From Cutaneotrichosporon cavernicola (lineage: Eukaryota > Basidiomycota > Tremellomycetes > Trichosporonales > Trichosporonaceae): DNA of 64,000 bases. Under the pieces are notes generated by a model. The model had not been told where the DNA came from, searched no databases, and saw only the letters and a program-made list of their open reading frames with translations. Position 1 is the stretch's first letter. Each line of letters opens with the position of its first letter. Of this stretch, positions 21,980-31,940 are shown piece by piece. The stretch is from assembly GCF_030864355.1 (NCBI RefSeq), contig NC_083398.1, positions 1,426,001 to 1,490,000 on the forward strand, written 5' to 3'. Position numbers and translations under genes: made by a program.

Positions 21980-23703
21980 TCACACATTCGTGACGGGAGG
22001 GAGTGGCTCGCCCCGCGGAGCTGGTCGCGGGGTTGCTGGTGGGGTTGCTGGTCGCGGGGTTGCTGGTGGGGAAGCTAAACTTGCTTTGGAGACGTTCCTA
22101 CTCGCATGCCATGGGCCAAGGTCCCCCTGGAGAGCCTGGAGAGTATCGTTCGTATCCCCGTACGCCCACGTTTCGCGGCGCGCGGTCCGTCGATCCAAGC
22201 CTTCAACCGCGACGGAGAGAGGTGGGGGTAGAAGCATGGACCGCGTAGAGTTGGGCTGGTGACGCCGCACCTCCCGCGGGGCAATCAGGGGGTGGGGAAT
22301 AGGGAACTGGAGGGACTGACGAAGTTGCCTGCGCATCTCGCGGTCGCCTTCGGACGACATGCTGCCAGTCGAGCGAGAGCCGGTGGTTGACGCAAAGGAG
22401 AGGAGGCGGAGTCGATTGTTGTCTTCCGAAAAAAAGTCGTCATCCTTGACCTTCTCCATGCGGATGGGGTTGCGACCACTGCTATCGATCCGCACTCCCG
22501 GGGTGGCTATAGTCAGCGTTGAGGGGTTGGAGGACGTACTCGTCGCTTCGGAATCGGCCGAGCTCGACATGAGGGCTTTTTCCCGCCACTCGGACGAGAA
22601 CCTGCCCAAGCCAGCCACCTCCGTCGCATCGTGCGCATGGGGGCTCGAGGGACCAGCCGAGGCATACTTGGTGAAGGAGTATCGGGATTCCTCAGAGTGG
22701 ATGGCATGGGGAAGGAAGGACGGTGGGAGGAGGTCAGGCCGCGTGGCCAGGTCAATAAAATGTTCCCGTGCGTCGAGCTCGGCTGCCGACTTATCGCTGT
22801 TTGTACTCGATAGCATCGAGGCCGGAGCCGGGGGTTTTGCTGTCGAGGGCCTCGGCTGTACTATCGATGGGGATGGAAGGGAGTAACGAGCGAGTGCCCG
22901 TGGGCCAGCTGGGACCTCGGCAGTCGACTGAACGACCTGTCCGGCAGAGTCGACACAGGGCTCGACGGCGGGTTGATGAACCACAGCTGTACCAGAGCGG
23001 TAGTTGGGGGATGGAGCATCTGCCAACGGCGTGTCGGGGAGTGAAAGCGGTGGGCTGAGAGGGAAGGTGTGACGCTGCTCCCAAACTGGTAAGCGTTGGA
23101 CCTCAGAGCTGGGCCGTAGGAGGGCGCGACGCTCGCTCTCGCTCTGGACCGACTCGCGTCGACCATGTTGGTGGAGAGGCAACGGGACCGGCCTGTGAAC
23201 CGTGGTGTCGGGAACGAACGCCGCCAGCTCACCGGGCTTGCGCTTGTATGCGCGCTTGTGACGACGCCAGATGAGGAAGCCGATCGCAACAAGGAGAACG
23301 AGGAGGAGGGTCACTCCGACGCCCTGATGTCAGCCGGTGGCAGTGGACCAGGGGATGAAGGTTGAGTGGAGATGGGCACAGGACTTACCACTCCAACGCC
23401 CACAGCGACACTGGCAGGATTCGTCGAGTCATTGGGACTGGCTCTAGGTACAGGGGCCATGGAGACTACCGTTGGAGCGGCTGCGCAGAGCAAGAGGAGG
23501 CCGTCAAGTGGTACAGTCAATCGAGTTGTCAAGTCTTGAATAGAGACAGGGAGGTGGCGAAATGTTCTGAACTCAAGGAGCGGTGCACTTCCGCACAGGA
23601 TCTTCCCTCGCCCCAGATGTAGGGTGAGTCCGGTACCCAAAGCACGGTTATGTACAGTAACGCGACCCGTGCGCGGCGGTTCAAGCAGATGCACCTGGTG
23701 TGC
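21980..23703 (-). CDS. Single-pass membrane protein of unknown family, copy A (partial at N-terminus)
   Basis: Two exons are clear: 23389-23703 (the acceptor appears to be CACACCAG just before a GTG codon) and 21980-23323. Exon 1 reads VHLLEPPRTGRVTVHN, then LHLGRGKILC and PLLEF, ending ASVAVGVGV. Exon 2 continues GVGVTLLLVLLVAIGFLIW, a transmembrane helix, then the stop-transfer RRHKRAYKRK. The cytosolic tail of about 420 aa is Ser/Pro-rich, with a conserved block FIDLATRPDLLPPSFL and a second, NRLRLLSFASTTG. It ends in a Pro-Ala-Thr-Arg repeat. The same blocks, in the same order, occur in the next gene at 24943, so the two are paralogs. The start codon lies further upstream in an exon I could not fix. 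Probably a type I surface protein; function unknown. Confidence 0.65.
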
Positions 23704-24942
23704 CTTATGTGCGACCTGGGTGAAACGTGGAGTAGAGAGAGGTTAATGCAGTTGAGCGGTAAGAGATTGAGGATGTAAAGCATGAGAATGAGTTGACGAG
23801 CCGACAGGTTCATATGGGGGGAAGGAATGTGGGACATACAATGCTGTGCGGAGGTCACAGTGATCATGACGACTCTTGCTACGCCCCGTCATTTTGTGTA
23901 CACGGGTTGAGGTCGGACTGCGGGAACCATTCAGTAGCTTGTCATAATAATGAGTGGCGCCATGCATAGCCAACGGTTTGTTTTACTGTGAGTCAAATGC
24001 CGTATTGGGTGCCGGAGAAGTTGGAGAAGGAGAGAAGCAGAGAAGCAGAGGGTTGTGCGCGTATCCTCCCCTTGTGCCTATTCTCCGATGGCCGACCAGG
24101 TCTGGGTATGGTGATCTCACCAGCACTGACCGCGCTGTGACGTGTTGGTCATCTTTGACAGTCTTGAGCAGTGTTTCTGTTGGCTTCCAGCTTGATCTGA
24201 TGATTGATATGATATGATGTGGTTCAGTGTCAAGGTTACACGTGACCTGGTCTCAGTTTCATGCCCCGTCCAAAGGGTCAGTTAAGCTGTTAAGCCTGAT
24301 TCGTGCCACTTATCCCGCAATATCACCAGTCCAGCACTCACTATCGAGCCGAGCTGCCTCGTGTCCAATGGAGCGACTGGCCAGACATGCTCATGTTCCT
24401 GCAGCAGCCTGACCTGCAGTGTCATCGAGAATAGCCCGACGAGTTCCACTGATGCACTTATCACACCAGGTGTGAGCGGGGCTCTGGCTAGGTAGTGGTG
24501 GAGTAGACGAGGGCATAGTACAATTCTGCCCACTGGCAGGAGACTGAGACTTGATGTCACACCGAGCTATCTCCGAGTCTCCGAGGGTGAGCTGCATGTT
24601 GCGGTATCAAGTCAGTCGGCGTGGGTAATTCATCCCCTTGCGCTCTGAAGCTCCGTCCATCACGAAACATGTCATGCGATCATGCGTGGACCGACGGCCC
24701 AGCGCCGGGAGAATCGAAGTAAGGACATGAGCAAGGACAAACTACAAGCAGTGCGCACTACGCTATGAGCTGACGCGCTAAAGGCCCATGCAGATGGATA
24801 TAAAACACGAGAATCCCGATCCCAGGGGAATGCTGAGTCTGAGGCAGAGTTTTGCCAACCTTGCGAGTCGTCGTCTCTGAGGCCGTTTTACTCATCGGTA
24901 TAAGTAAAAAAGGCGTGTCCTTGCCAGATGACGATCGGCTTG
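23704..24942 (-). other. Interval probably holding 5' exon(s) of copy A
   Basis: On the minus strand this interval carries a hydrophobic ATG-led stretch near 23820 (MNLSARQLILMLYILNLLP) that could be a signal peptide. Near 24391-24430 is a segment sharing 22 of 24 bases with a segment at the same relative position upstream of copy B. Splice sites joining these to the downstream exon could not be settled. A TATA-like GGATATAAAAC on the plus strand is at about 24794. Confidence 0.35.
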
Positions 24943-26233
24943 TTATGGAGTGAGGGGGCCAGCAAGGCCTTTATGGAGTGGCAGGCCTGTGTCCGAGGAC
25001 GCCAAGGATTGGAGAATGAGTCGAGGGTCGTCGTCCGAGTGGGACGACTGGTCCTTGTTCTTGTCCAAGGGCGCCGGGACATGGACGCCGCCGTCTACCC
25101 GGCCTGTGATGCCTGTCGCCTTGGCCGAGCGGTTTCGGGACGTACTCGTAATATCGGCATCTGATTGCGTCGCCTTGAGTGGGCTTTCCGGCCAGCCAGC
25201 CACGACCGTCATGTCGTGATGACGGTCGCCCTCGGAACTGGCTGGTAGGGAGGGGCGAGGTCGCTTCAGAAGGTAGGACGGTGGAATGAGGTCTGGCCGG
25301 GTTGTGAGGTCGACAAATGACTGGGTACATGGATGGTCGTAGTCCGACACATAGCTGGAGCCACTAGACTCCAAGAGACCAGACGGATAAGTTGCTGCGG
25401 CGGCCCGCTCCAGTACATCGACTAAGCCTGAGTTGTTTTGGCGAGTCGACGGACCAATTGCGGGTTGGTATCTCGGGGCAGGAGTGGAGTTGGATCGCGG
25501 TGGATATGGGGTCGGCATTAGTGGCGCCATCGCAGCTGGCTGGTATTGGGCCGGGGGGCTGGCGCGCCGGAGGGAGCTGTTCTCACTCCCGTGATGGACG
25601 GGAAGTGAGGGGGGCGAGAGTGGCGGCCAGAGGAATGACCCTTGGTGAGTGTGCTGCCGGTGAGGGTGGTGGGAGCCGTGGGGAAACTCGGACTGGTGGG
25701 AAGTTTGCTGCTGGAAGGGAGTTAAGGGTTCGGGCTTCGGTACCGACCCCCCGCCAACGAGTTGCTGGAAGGGATAGAGAGGCAGCGCCCTGAAAGCCGA
25801 CTCGGTGGGAGCATGCTGCTGGAGTGGAAGGATGGGAACCGACCTGCGCACGTTGGGGAACAAGTCCGCGACTTTGGAGCAATTGCAGGTGTGCGCCCTC
25901 TTGTGGCGATACCAGATCATGGCGCCCACTCCGAAGATGATGAAGACGATGACGGTTGCACCGACTCCCTGCCGTCAGTGAGGAACCGGAGGGGAAGTGG
26001 TATGTGAGGGAGCGAGACATGACGGGATGAGGAATTCAGATACGTACAATTCCAAGGCCAATGGCGAGGCCAGCCGAGTTGAACACGTTGTCGTGCGAGA
26101 TAGCGCTGGGTGTGGAGGCCATGAAGACGAAAGAAGAGGTGGCTGTGGCAACTCGGAGTAAGAACGGTTTGGAGTCAGAAGGTTGTCGAATCGTTCCGTC
26201 TGCAGTTGTTCGAGTTGTCAATGAAAGAAGCAT
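24943..26233 (-). CDS. Single-pass membrane protein of unknown family, copy B
   Basis: Tandem paralog of the gene at 21980, same strand. The exons are 26048-26233 and 24943-25968, phase 0 (403 aa if the ATG at 26233 is used). Exon 1 ends NSAGLAIGLGI and exon 2 starts GVGATVIVFIIFGVGAMIW, a transmembrane helix followed by YRHKRAHTCNC. The tail is Pro/Ser/Gln/His-rich and contains FVDLTTRPDLIPPSYL, the VAG block, SDADITSTS, and DDDPRLILQSLASSDTG. Each has a counterpart in copy A. The intron sits at the same place in both genes, just before the membrane helix. Upstream N-terminal exons are likely, since a short extracellular part of about 60 aa is unusual. The conserved cytosolic block suggests a shared binding partner; that is inference. 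Confidence 0.65.
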
Positions 26234-27708
26234 CAAGGTGGATGAGGAGAAGGGTGTGCGGGCCCCTTACTGCTTCGGCACCGGGACTTTGCACGTTCGG
26301 TCCATTCATATGGTGATGTCTACCTACTGTGACCTGCAAGGAAAACTGTGAGCCTTGACGCGAACCGTGCGAAGGCACGGCGTTGGGCTCAAGTAGGCTG
26401 GTCAGCGGCGCTTGCTTCGTTGTCGAGACCTCTGCGACTCAGGCAACAAGATGTCAGTCGAGAGAAAGTGAGAGACATGATGCTGATATCATGAGCTGGT
26501 CAACTGTAGATTCAGATTTGGGTTAAGGCCAATAAGGGTTGGAAGGAATGTCGATGCTTGCTCGCTGTTCCGCGACTGAGACACGTGAGCGTAGGTGGTT
26601 GGTGAGCCATTCAGTGCGCCCAGTGCGCAGCCGTGTGGATGGTGGCGAAGGCCAGAGAGCTTGTGTCAATAGTCTCAGGATATCCACGACTGGTTGAGGG
26701 ATGGCCAATTGAGGACTGGAGAGCCGTGCGGCCAGCCACAATTTATCCGATTTGAGGAGAGGTGTGTCTGGTCATCAAGTGAACACGGACTCGGACGCAT
26801 CGTCTCGTGTCTTGGAGAAGTCATCTTGGTAAATTGATGCTGTTGAGGGTGATCAGCAGAGGTGGGTGGTATGTGGCGCGCACTGCAGCACGTGACCAGT
26901 ATCAAATCTCCGCTTACTTGCAAACAGTTTCCGAGATGCGACGTTGAGCCTCTGCATTCTCTGCCTGCTCTGCAATATCTCTGTTCGGTCCATCTAAAAT
27001 CTCCTGGGATAGCTCTGCGCGACTCGTCAGCGGGATGCGATTATTTAAACTCCAAGTCGCCAGCTCGACCACCTCGCTTCTGCGTCGCCCCGGACCTGGT
27101 GTCCCGTGTCCAGTGACTACCGACCACGGAGAGCCAGGGGTGTTCCTGCAGCAGCCAGATCTGCTCCAACACCGAGCCCTGGGCAGCCCATATGAACCGC
27201 AAGAGAGCACCTGGGACTGCGGAGCGTTTGCTGTGTTACCAGCTCCCGACGTCACCTCGCGGAACTGCTTCCGAGTCTGCTGCAGCTTGGGGTCTTTAGG
27301 CAACCTCGTACTCTGATGCGTTCCTAATATGATGAAACTTGGCACATGGTAAGGAGTATTGATAATATTATGACATCATGATTATCACCCCAGAAACTAC
27401 CCAAACATCAGGGAGAATGTATTTTTAGACATGCTGATCAAAGTGGTCGCAAAGGCCCTCCTTGCTCAAATGTGGAGCACGTATCTGTACGCAATCATTG
27501 GGGTACTGGTGTTATCCCTGACACCGCGAAACCGCGACAATGCAATACCGAAAGAGCACCGCGTCCAGGCTCAGCTGTTACAGTCTAGGTGTATTGTTGC
27601 AGCTAAAATCTAGGTAACCTGAATGAACGGTGACGACAGTACTGGGCCGGCCTGTCCGGCCTTTTATACTCGCCTAGCCTAGCGCCACGACTTTTCTTCC
27701 AGTCTATC
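26234..27708. other. Interval with possible 5' exon of copy B and the AAAP promoter
   Basis: Around 27140-27170 lies the 24-bp segment similar to the one at about 24395-24418. In one minus-strand frame it reads VLEQIWLLQEHPWL. The right end carries a near-palindromic GGCCGGCCTGTCCGGCC and a TTTTATACTC TATA-like element at about 27660, some 45 bp before the AAAP start codon. No complete gene is visible. Confidence 0.4.
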
Positions 27709-29291
27709 ATGGTACGTTGGGTGGAAACACATGAGCTTCCGGACTGACAGTAGACCACGGACAACATCTACCGCACGGACGAGAAGGGTATCAAGCCCGA
27801 CGTGGAGGGCGACATCGAACTGGGTCCGGACGGCAGTACTGACGAGTTCGCCCTCCTCGCGGCTCAGGAGGAAGGACACGACATCAAGTTCCGCACACTT
27901 ACATGGCAAAAGGCGACACTCCTCCTGTTTGCCGAGTATGTGTGTCTCGCGATCCTGGCTTTACCCTGGAGCTTTAGCGTGCTGGGATGGGTGGCTGGTC
28001 TGATCGTCCAGATCGGGATGGGTCTTTTGACTTGGTGTACGTTTTCCTCTGAAATCGCTGATGCAAGACACGTCCTACATCTTGTGGAAGTACATGATGA
28101 AGCATCCGCATGCGCGCGACGTCGCTGAGATCGCATGTGAACTCGTGCCCTCCTGGGCACGGCGGGGGGTTTACGAAGCCACAATGGCCATGCTTATCAT
28201 CAACAACATTATGATTATTGGTTTTCACGTCTTCACCGGCGCCAAAATCCTCAATACCCTCTCGGACCATTCGACATGTACAGTCGCGTTTCAGGGCGTC
28301 GCTGCGATCATTGGCGTGGTAGTCAGCATTCCACGCACGCTCAACCACGTCACGTCCATGGGGGTGTTTAGCGCCGTCTGTATGGGGACTGCCATCCTCT
28401 TGTGTCTCATCTTCTCGGGGATCCAACCTCACCCTGGCAAGGGTTATGGAGGAACCTACCCCGCACTGGGCGAGGTTTATACGACCGCGGGGTTGCCTGG
28501 CAATCCAGGGTTCGTAAATGGTCTCAACGCCGTGTTGAATATCACGTTCTTGTGGATCGGGCAAATCCTTTACCCCTCCTTCATTGCCGAGATGAAGGAG
28601 CCACGCGACTTCCCCAAAGCGCTCGCGGCTCTGACCCTGCTCGAGATGATACTCTTCCTCGTCGTCTCGGTTGTCGGATATCATTACCTGGGACAATACG
28701 CTGAGGCGCCGTTAGTGGGATCTTTGCTTGAGGTGAAACATCGCAAAGCAGCCTTCGCGTTCGTCATCGTACCGACTGTGATTATCGGCGCGATATACTC
28801 CAATGTCACCGTCAAGGTCCTCCATCGCCGCATCCTGGGTTCCGAAAGTAGGCACATGCACGCCAATACGACGATTGGATGGCTGTGGTGGGTCGTCATC
28901 ACGGCGGTCGTGTGGGGCATCGGCTTCGCCCTCGGGAAGTGAGTATTTGAATAAGAGACGACTAGACGACTCACACCAGCGTCATCCCGTCGATGGGCGA
29001 CTTCCTTAGCATCATGAGCGCGGCGTTCGACTCGTTCTTCGGATTCATCTTTGTGAGTTTTTTTTTTGTTTATATAGCTAACACAAGTGGTCCGCAGCCT
29101 ACTTCCACCTATACCGGGGCCGCCTCTTTTCTGGCGTGTTCCAAACCCTCATGACGCTCCTTAACATCTTCATCTTTTTCATTGGCCTGTTCATGCTCGG
29201 ACCGGGGATGTACACGTCCGTTGACGCGATTAAAACCGACTACTCGGGAGCCGTGAAATCGCCATTTGCATGCGACGACAATGGCCTCTAG
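27709..29291 (+). CDS. AAAP-family amino-acid permease with an ATG-only first coding exon
   Basis: Proton-coupled amino-acid transporter of the AAAP/Avt family (Aa_trans). The coding exons are 27709-27711 (ATG alone), 27754-28036, 28068-28938, 28980-29052 and 29088-29291, total 477 aa with every phase consistent. The cytosolic N-terminus (about 55 aa) begins MTTDNIYRTDEKG. Eleven or so hydrophobic segments follow, from FAEYVCLAILALPWSFSVLG to FIFFIGLFMLGPGMY, matching the family's usual 11 TM. Typical features are LALPW in TM1 and the conserved IPRTLNHVTSMGVFSAVCM region. No in-frame ATG exists at the start of exon 2, which supports the split start. Substrate and membrane (plasma or vacuolar) cannot be assigned. 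The promoter has a TATA-like element at about 27660. Confidence 0.88.
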
Positions 29292-30237
29292 TGTGTAAAC
29301 CGCTATGAATACGATAGAGTTATGCCGGTCGAACCGGCCTGCCGAAATGGTCATGTCCGCTGTGTGTGCGGCAATTTGGATCTGGGCCTCGACAATGTTC
29401 CGGTGCGAGCGGAAGCGAGTCGTTTCAGAGTCTGGACCAAGCGGGATGTGGTGCGAAGCGGCATACACAAACTTCGGGGGCAGAACTGCGCCAAGGCGGT
29501 GCAGCAGCGGACGGAGCATATCGGGTGGCGAGGCCGGCCCACGCGAAGAGAACAGAGCAGATCGGATGGCTAAAGGCACATGTCCAGGACTCGGCCGCGC
29601 CTGTGTGCTTGACAAAGAGTGCACACGGATTCGCGAGTTTGCGTACCATGCGCGATTAACAACATCTCTGCATGGGCGTGCAAGGTGCAGCGAAAACAGA
29701 CCGGGACCACCCTGCAGAGAAATTTTGTGCATTCGCTGTAGTTGGCCTCGGGGCCCGGACACAGAGGATGGAGAGCGTATATAACATGCCCAAGTCAAAG
29801 TCACTCACCCTCTCCATCAACACAACACTTGCACCGGCGGAATGTGGAAATTAGGGCAGACGATCGGATGACAGACGAGCGTGTCCTGTCGAGGCCGCAG
29901 TGACGGCGCTGTGCTATTTCTGCCAGACCTAACTCGATGTTGAGCCCCAGGCTCGGAGGAACTCGCCGAGTGGTTCGACTCGGTGAAGATGAATCTGGGC
30001 GAAAGGGTGTGAGCTTCTTGTGGCGTCGGTTATGATACCCCAGATCTGGGATCTCGGGGTTGCTTCCAACCAGCTGGGCCGCGTGGGATCCGCACGCGTC
30101 GCTGCCGAGGGTGGGTCCTTGCGCTTCCTACAGCACGTAAAGCCGTGCGTGGACGCGACTGCGCACCGCTCTGCCCACTGCGTCGATGAGCGCGAACCTA
30201 AATACCGCGAACCAAATACACGTCCCCGCACCTCGCC
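29292..30237. other. Intergenic after the AAAP gene
   Basis: No supported gene. A 231-codon minus-strand frame overlaps the AAAP 3' end and is judged a chance frame. A TATATAA motif at about 29777 on the plus strand has no obvious gene after it. Confidence 0.4.
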
Positions 30238-30932
30238 ATGCCCCTCCAACTCCCTAGTCCCCCTCCTACACCTTGCTCAACCACACCGCCAATTACAGCC
30301 CCTCCCCCATCCCCACCCCCATCCCCACCCCCACCCCCACCCCCACCCCCACCCCCACCTCAAACCCCACCGCCAGCATACACGCCCACACCTCCAAAAC
30401 CCATACCTCAGCTCTTCTTTTGTATTGGCGATGAAGCGTTCGCCAACTTTGCTCGTAAGTGTGTGGCCGCACTGACGCTGATGCAGAACAATGCGTTGGG
30501 ATTGTCGGCGATGGGTTCCGCTTCTGCTGGTTCTGTAAGCGTGACCTTCCTTTGTAGCGACCCCGAACGGGACCCGGGAACGCGTCGCTAGGACATCGGA
30601 CGCCATCACACGCGTTACCATATGTGCGCACAGTCCCAATCCCCACCACCCAACATCCCTCAGTTCCAACACCCCTCAGCCCTCAACCCATCCCCATCCC
30701 TCAGGAAGCCAGCCAGCCAACCAACCCTCCAACGCCACGCACCCACTCAAGCACACCTCCACCTCCACCATGGGCGCTTGTGGCGGCAATGCGCGTGGCG
30801 ACAATTACCTCGGTAAGAAATACCCGTACCAAGCTAAAGGCAGGCCAACATGACGTCCAGCTGTGGGTGTTTGGGCGGTGGCGGTGTACCTGGTGCTCCA
30901 TAACTTGGGAGAGAGAGGGGGCGTGGAAGTGA
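30238..30932 (+). CDS. Tentative four-exon proline-rich protein
   Basis: Low-confidence model, not a recognised family. ATG 30238 opens a Pro-rich stretch encoded by CCCCCA repeats (30300-30360). Three canonical introns can be placed: donor GTAAGTG after TTTGCTC, ending GATGCAG at 30486; donor GTAAGCG after TTCT, ending GCGCACAG; and a 48-nt GTAAGAAA...GTCCAG intron. Their phases (1, 1, 0) link frames that otherwise disagree. The product would contain FANFAQQCVGIVGDGFRFCW, a second Pro/Thr/Gln-rich part, and a C-terminal RWRCTWCSITWEREGAWK. Two CxxC-like pairs might bind metal, but this is speculation. The repeat could equally be non-coding. Confidence 0.28.
30300..30360. repeat. CCCCCA tandem repeat (G-quadruplex capable on minus strand)
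   Basis: About ten units of CCCCCA/CCCCAT in a row. The minus strand has many G5 runs separated by one T and could form a G-quadruplex. In the plus-strand frame it encodes polyproline. Confidence 0.85.
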
Positions 30933-31940
30933 TAGAGTGTTACAATGCCGTAGAGCGAAGTGAGCGTGAGCGAACGGGAAGGGTGGTAGGACTGCCCGCC
31001 ACCCGGACCGCCGCGCTCACCAGTCGTCTCTCGCTTTGGCCCATGCTCTCTTCAAGCTTAAGCTTGGTCCATCAATGGCTCCGAGTGGTGCGAGGTGAGA
31101 GGTCGTGAGTGATGAATGAGCCGTACTCAACATCCGCGCCCATGCCAGAACCACAACCACGCCGTTAGATCTACACTGGCTTGCGGCAGTCTGTGTCAGG
31201 TACTTACTTATGCTCAGATCGAGGAGCCCGAGGGGAGGGGATTGGGCATGACATGTGTTGTTGGACGGGGTCGTGAGTGAGAGTGTGTTGCCTGAGTGTG
31301 AGTTGTGCGGGTCAGTGGCCGTGCGATGAGAAGGAGTATGTATTGTGAGGTGTGCCGTGCACCTGCGACACCGCGCAGTCCATCGGTGTCGTCTCTCGAC
31401 TGCCTCCAGGTCTCCTACATGCCCGTGATTGATGGTGTGTTCGGCTCCGCCCAAGCAGAACAAGAGGTGAGTGTGGGGTGAGAGTGTTGCAGGACAGGGA
31501 AAGGAAGCAACTCGGCGCGTCTCGATACCAGTCGGCTACACGTTGGGGGCTCGGTGGTGATCCCAGGAGAACATGCTTGTGCTGACCCGAGATCCTGGAG
31601 AGTGGGTAGTGTGGAGGATGTTATTGTCGACCATCCACATAGACTCTGATTTACTTCCGTGCAGTCACAGATGATACATCGTGTGGTGGATAGTAGTGGG
31701 GTAAGGCGGGACCACTCCGTCACCGCTTGGGCCTCCTCGACCTGGCCCACTTGTATGCGCAGCCAATTGTACAAATGCCTTTGCTCTCGATGTAGCGTTT
31801 GTAGGATGAGCATATGAGTAAGATCCAATCATCTCCTGGCCCTGACGCGCCAGAGTGATACGTACTGTAACGTCAAGCATTGCCTTTGTCACAATACCCG
31901 TTAAATACTTGGACGATAACCTTCCTTCACCCAACCTATC
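30933..31940. other. Intergenic before the F-box-like gene
   Basis: No supported gene. It presumably contains the promoter of the gene at 31941; no clear TATA or repeat is noted. Confidence 0.4.

Noticed and set aside
29109..29804. 231-codon minus-strand frame after the AAAP gene
   Set aside because: It overlaps the well-supported last AAAP exon, starts in a leader-like region and shows no domain or biased codon use. Judged a chance frame in GC-rich DNA.
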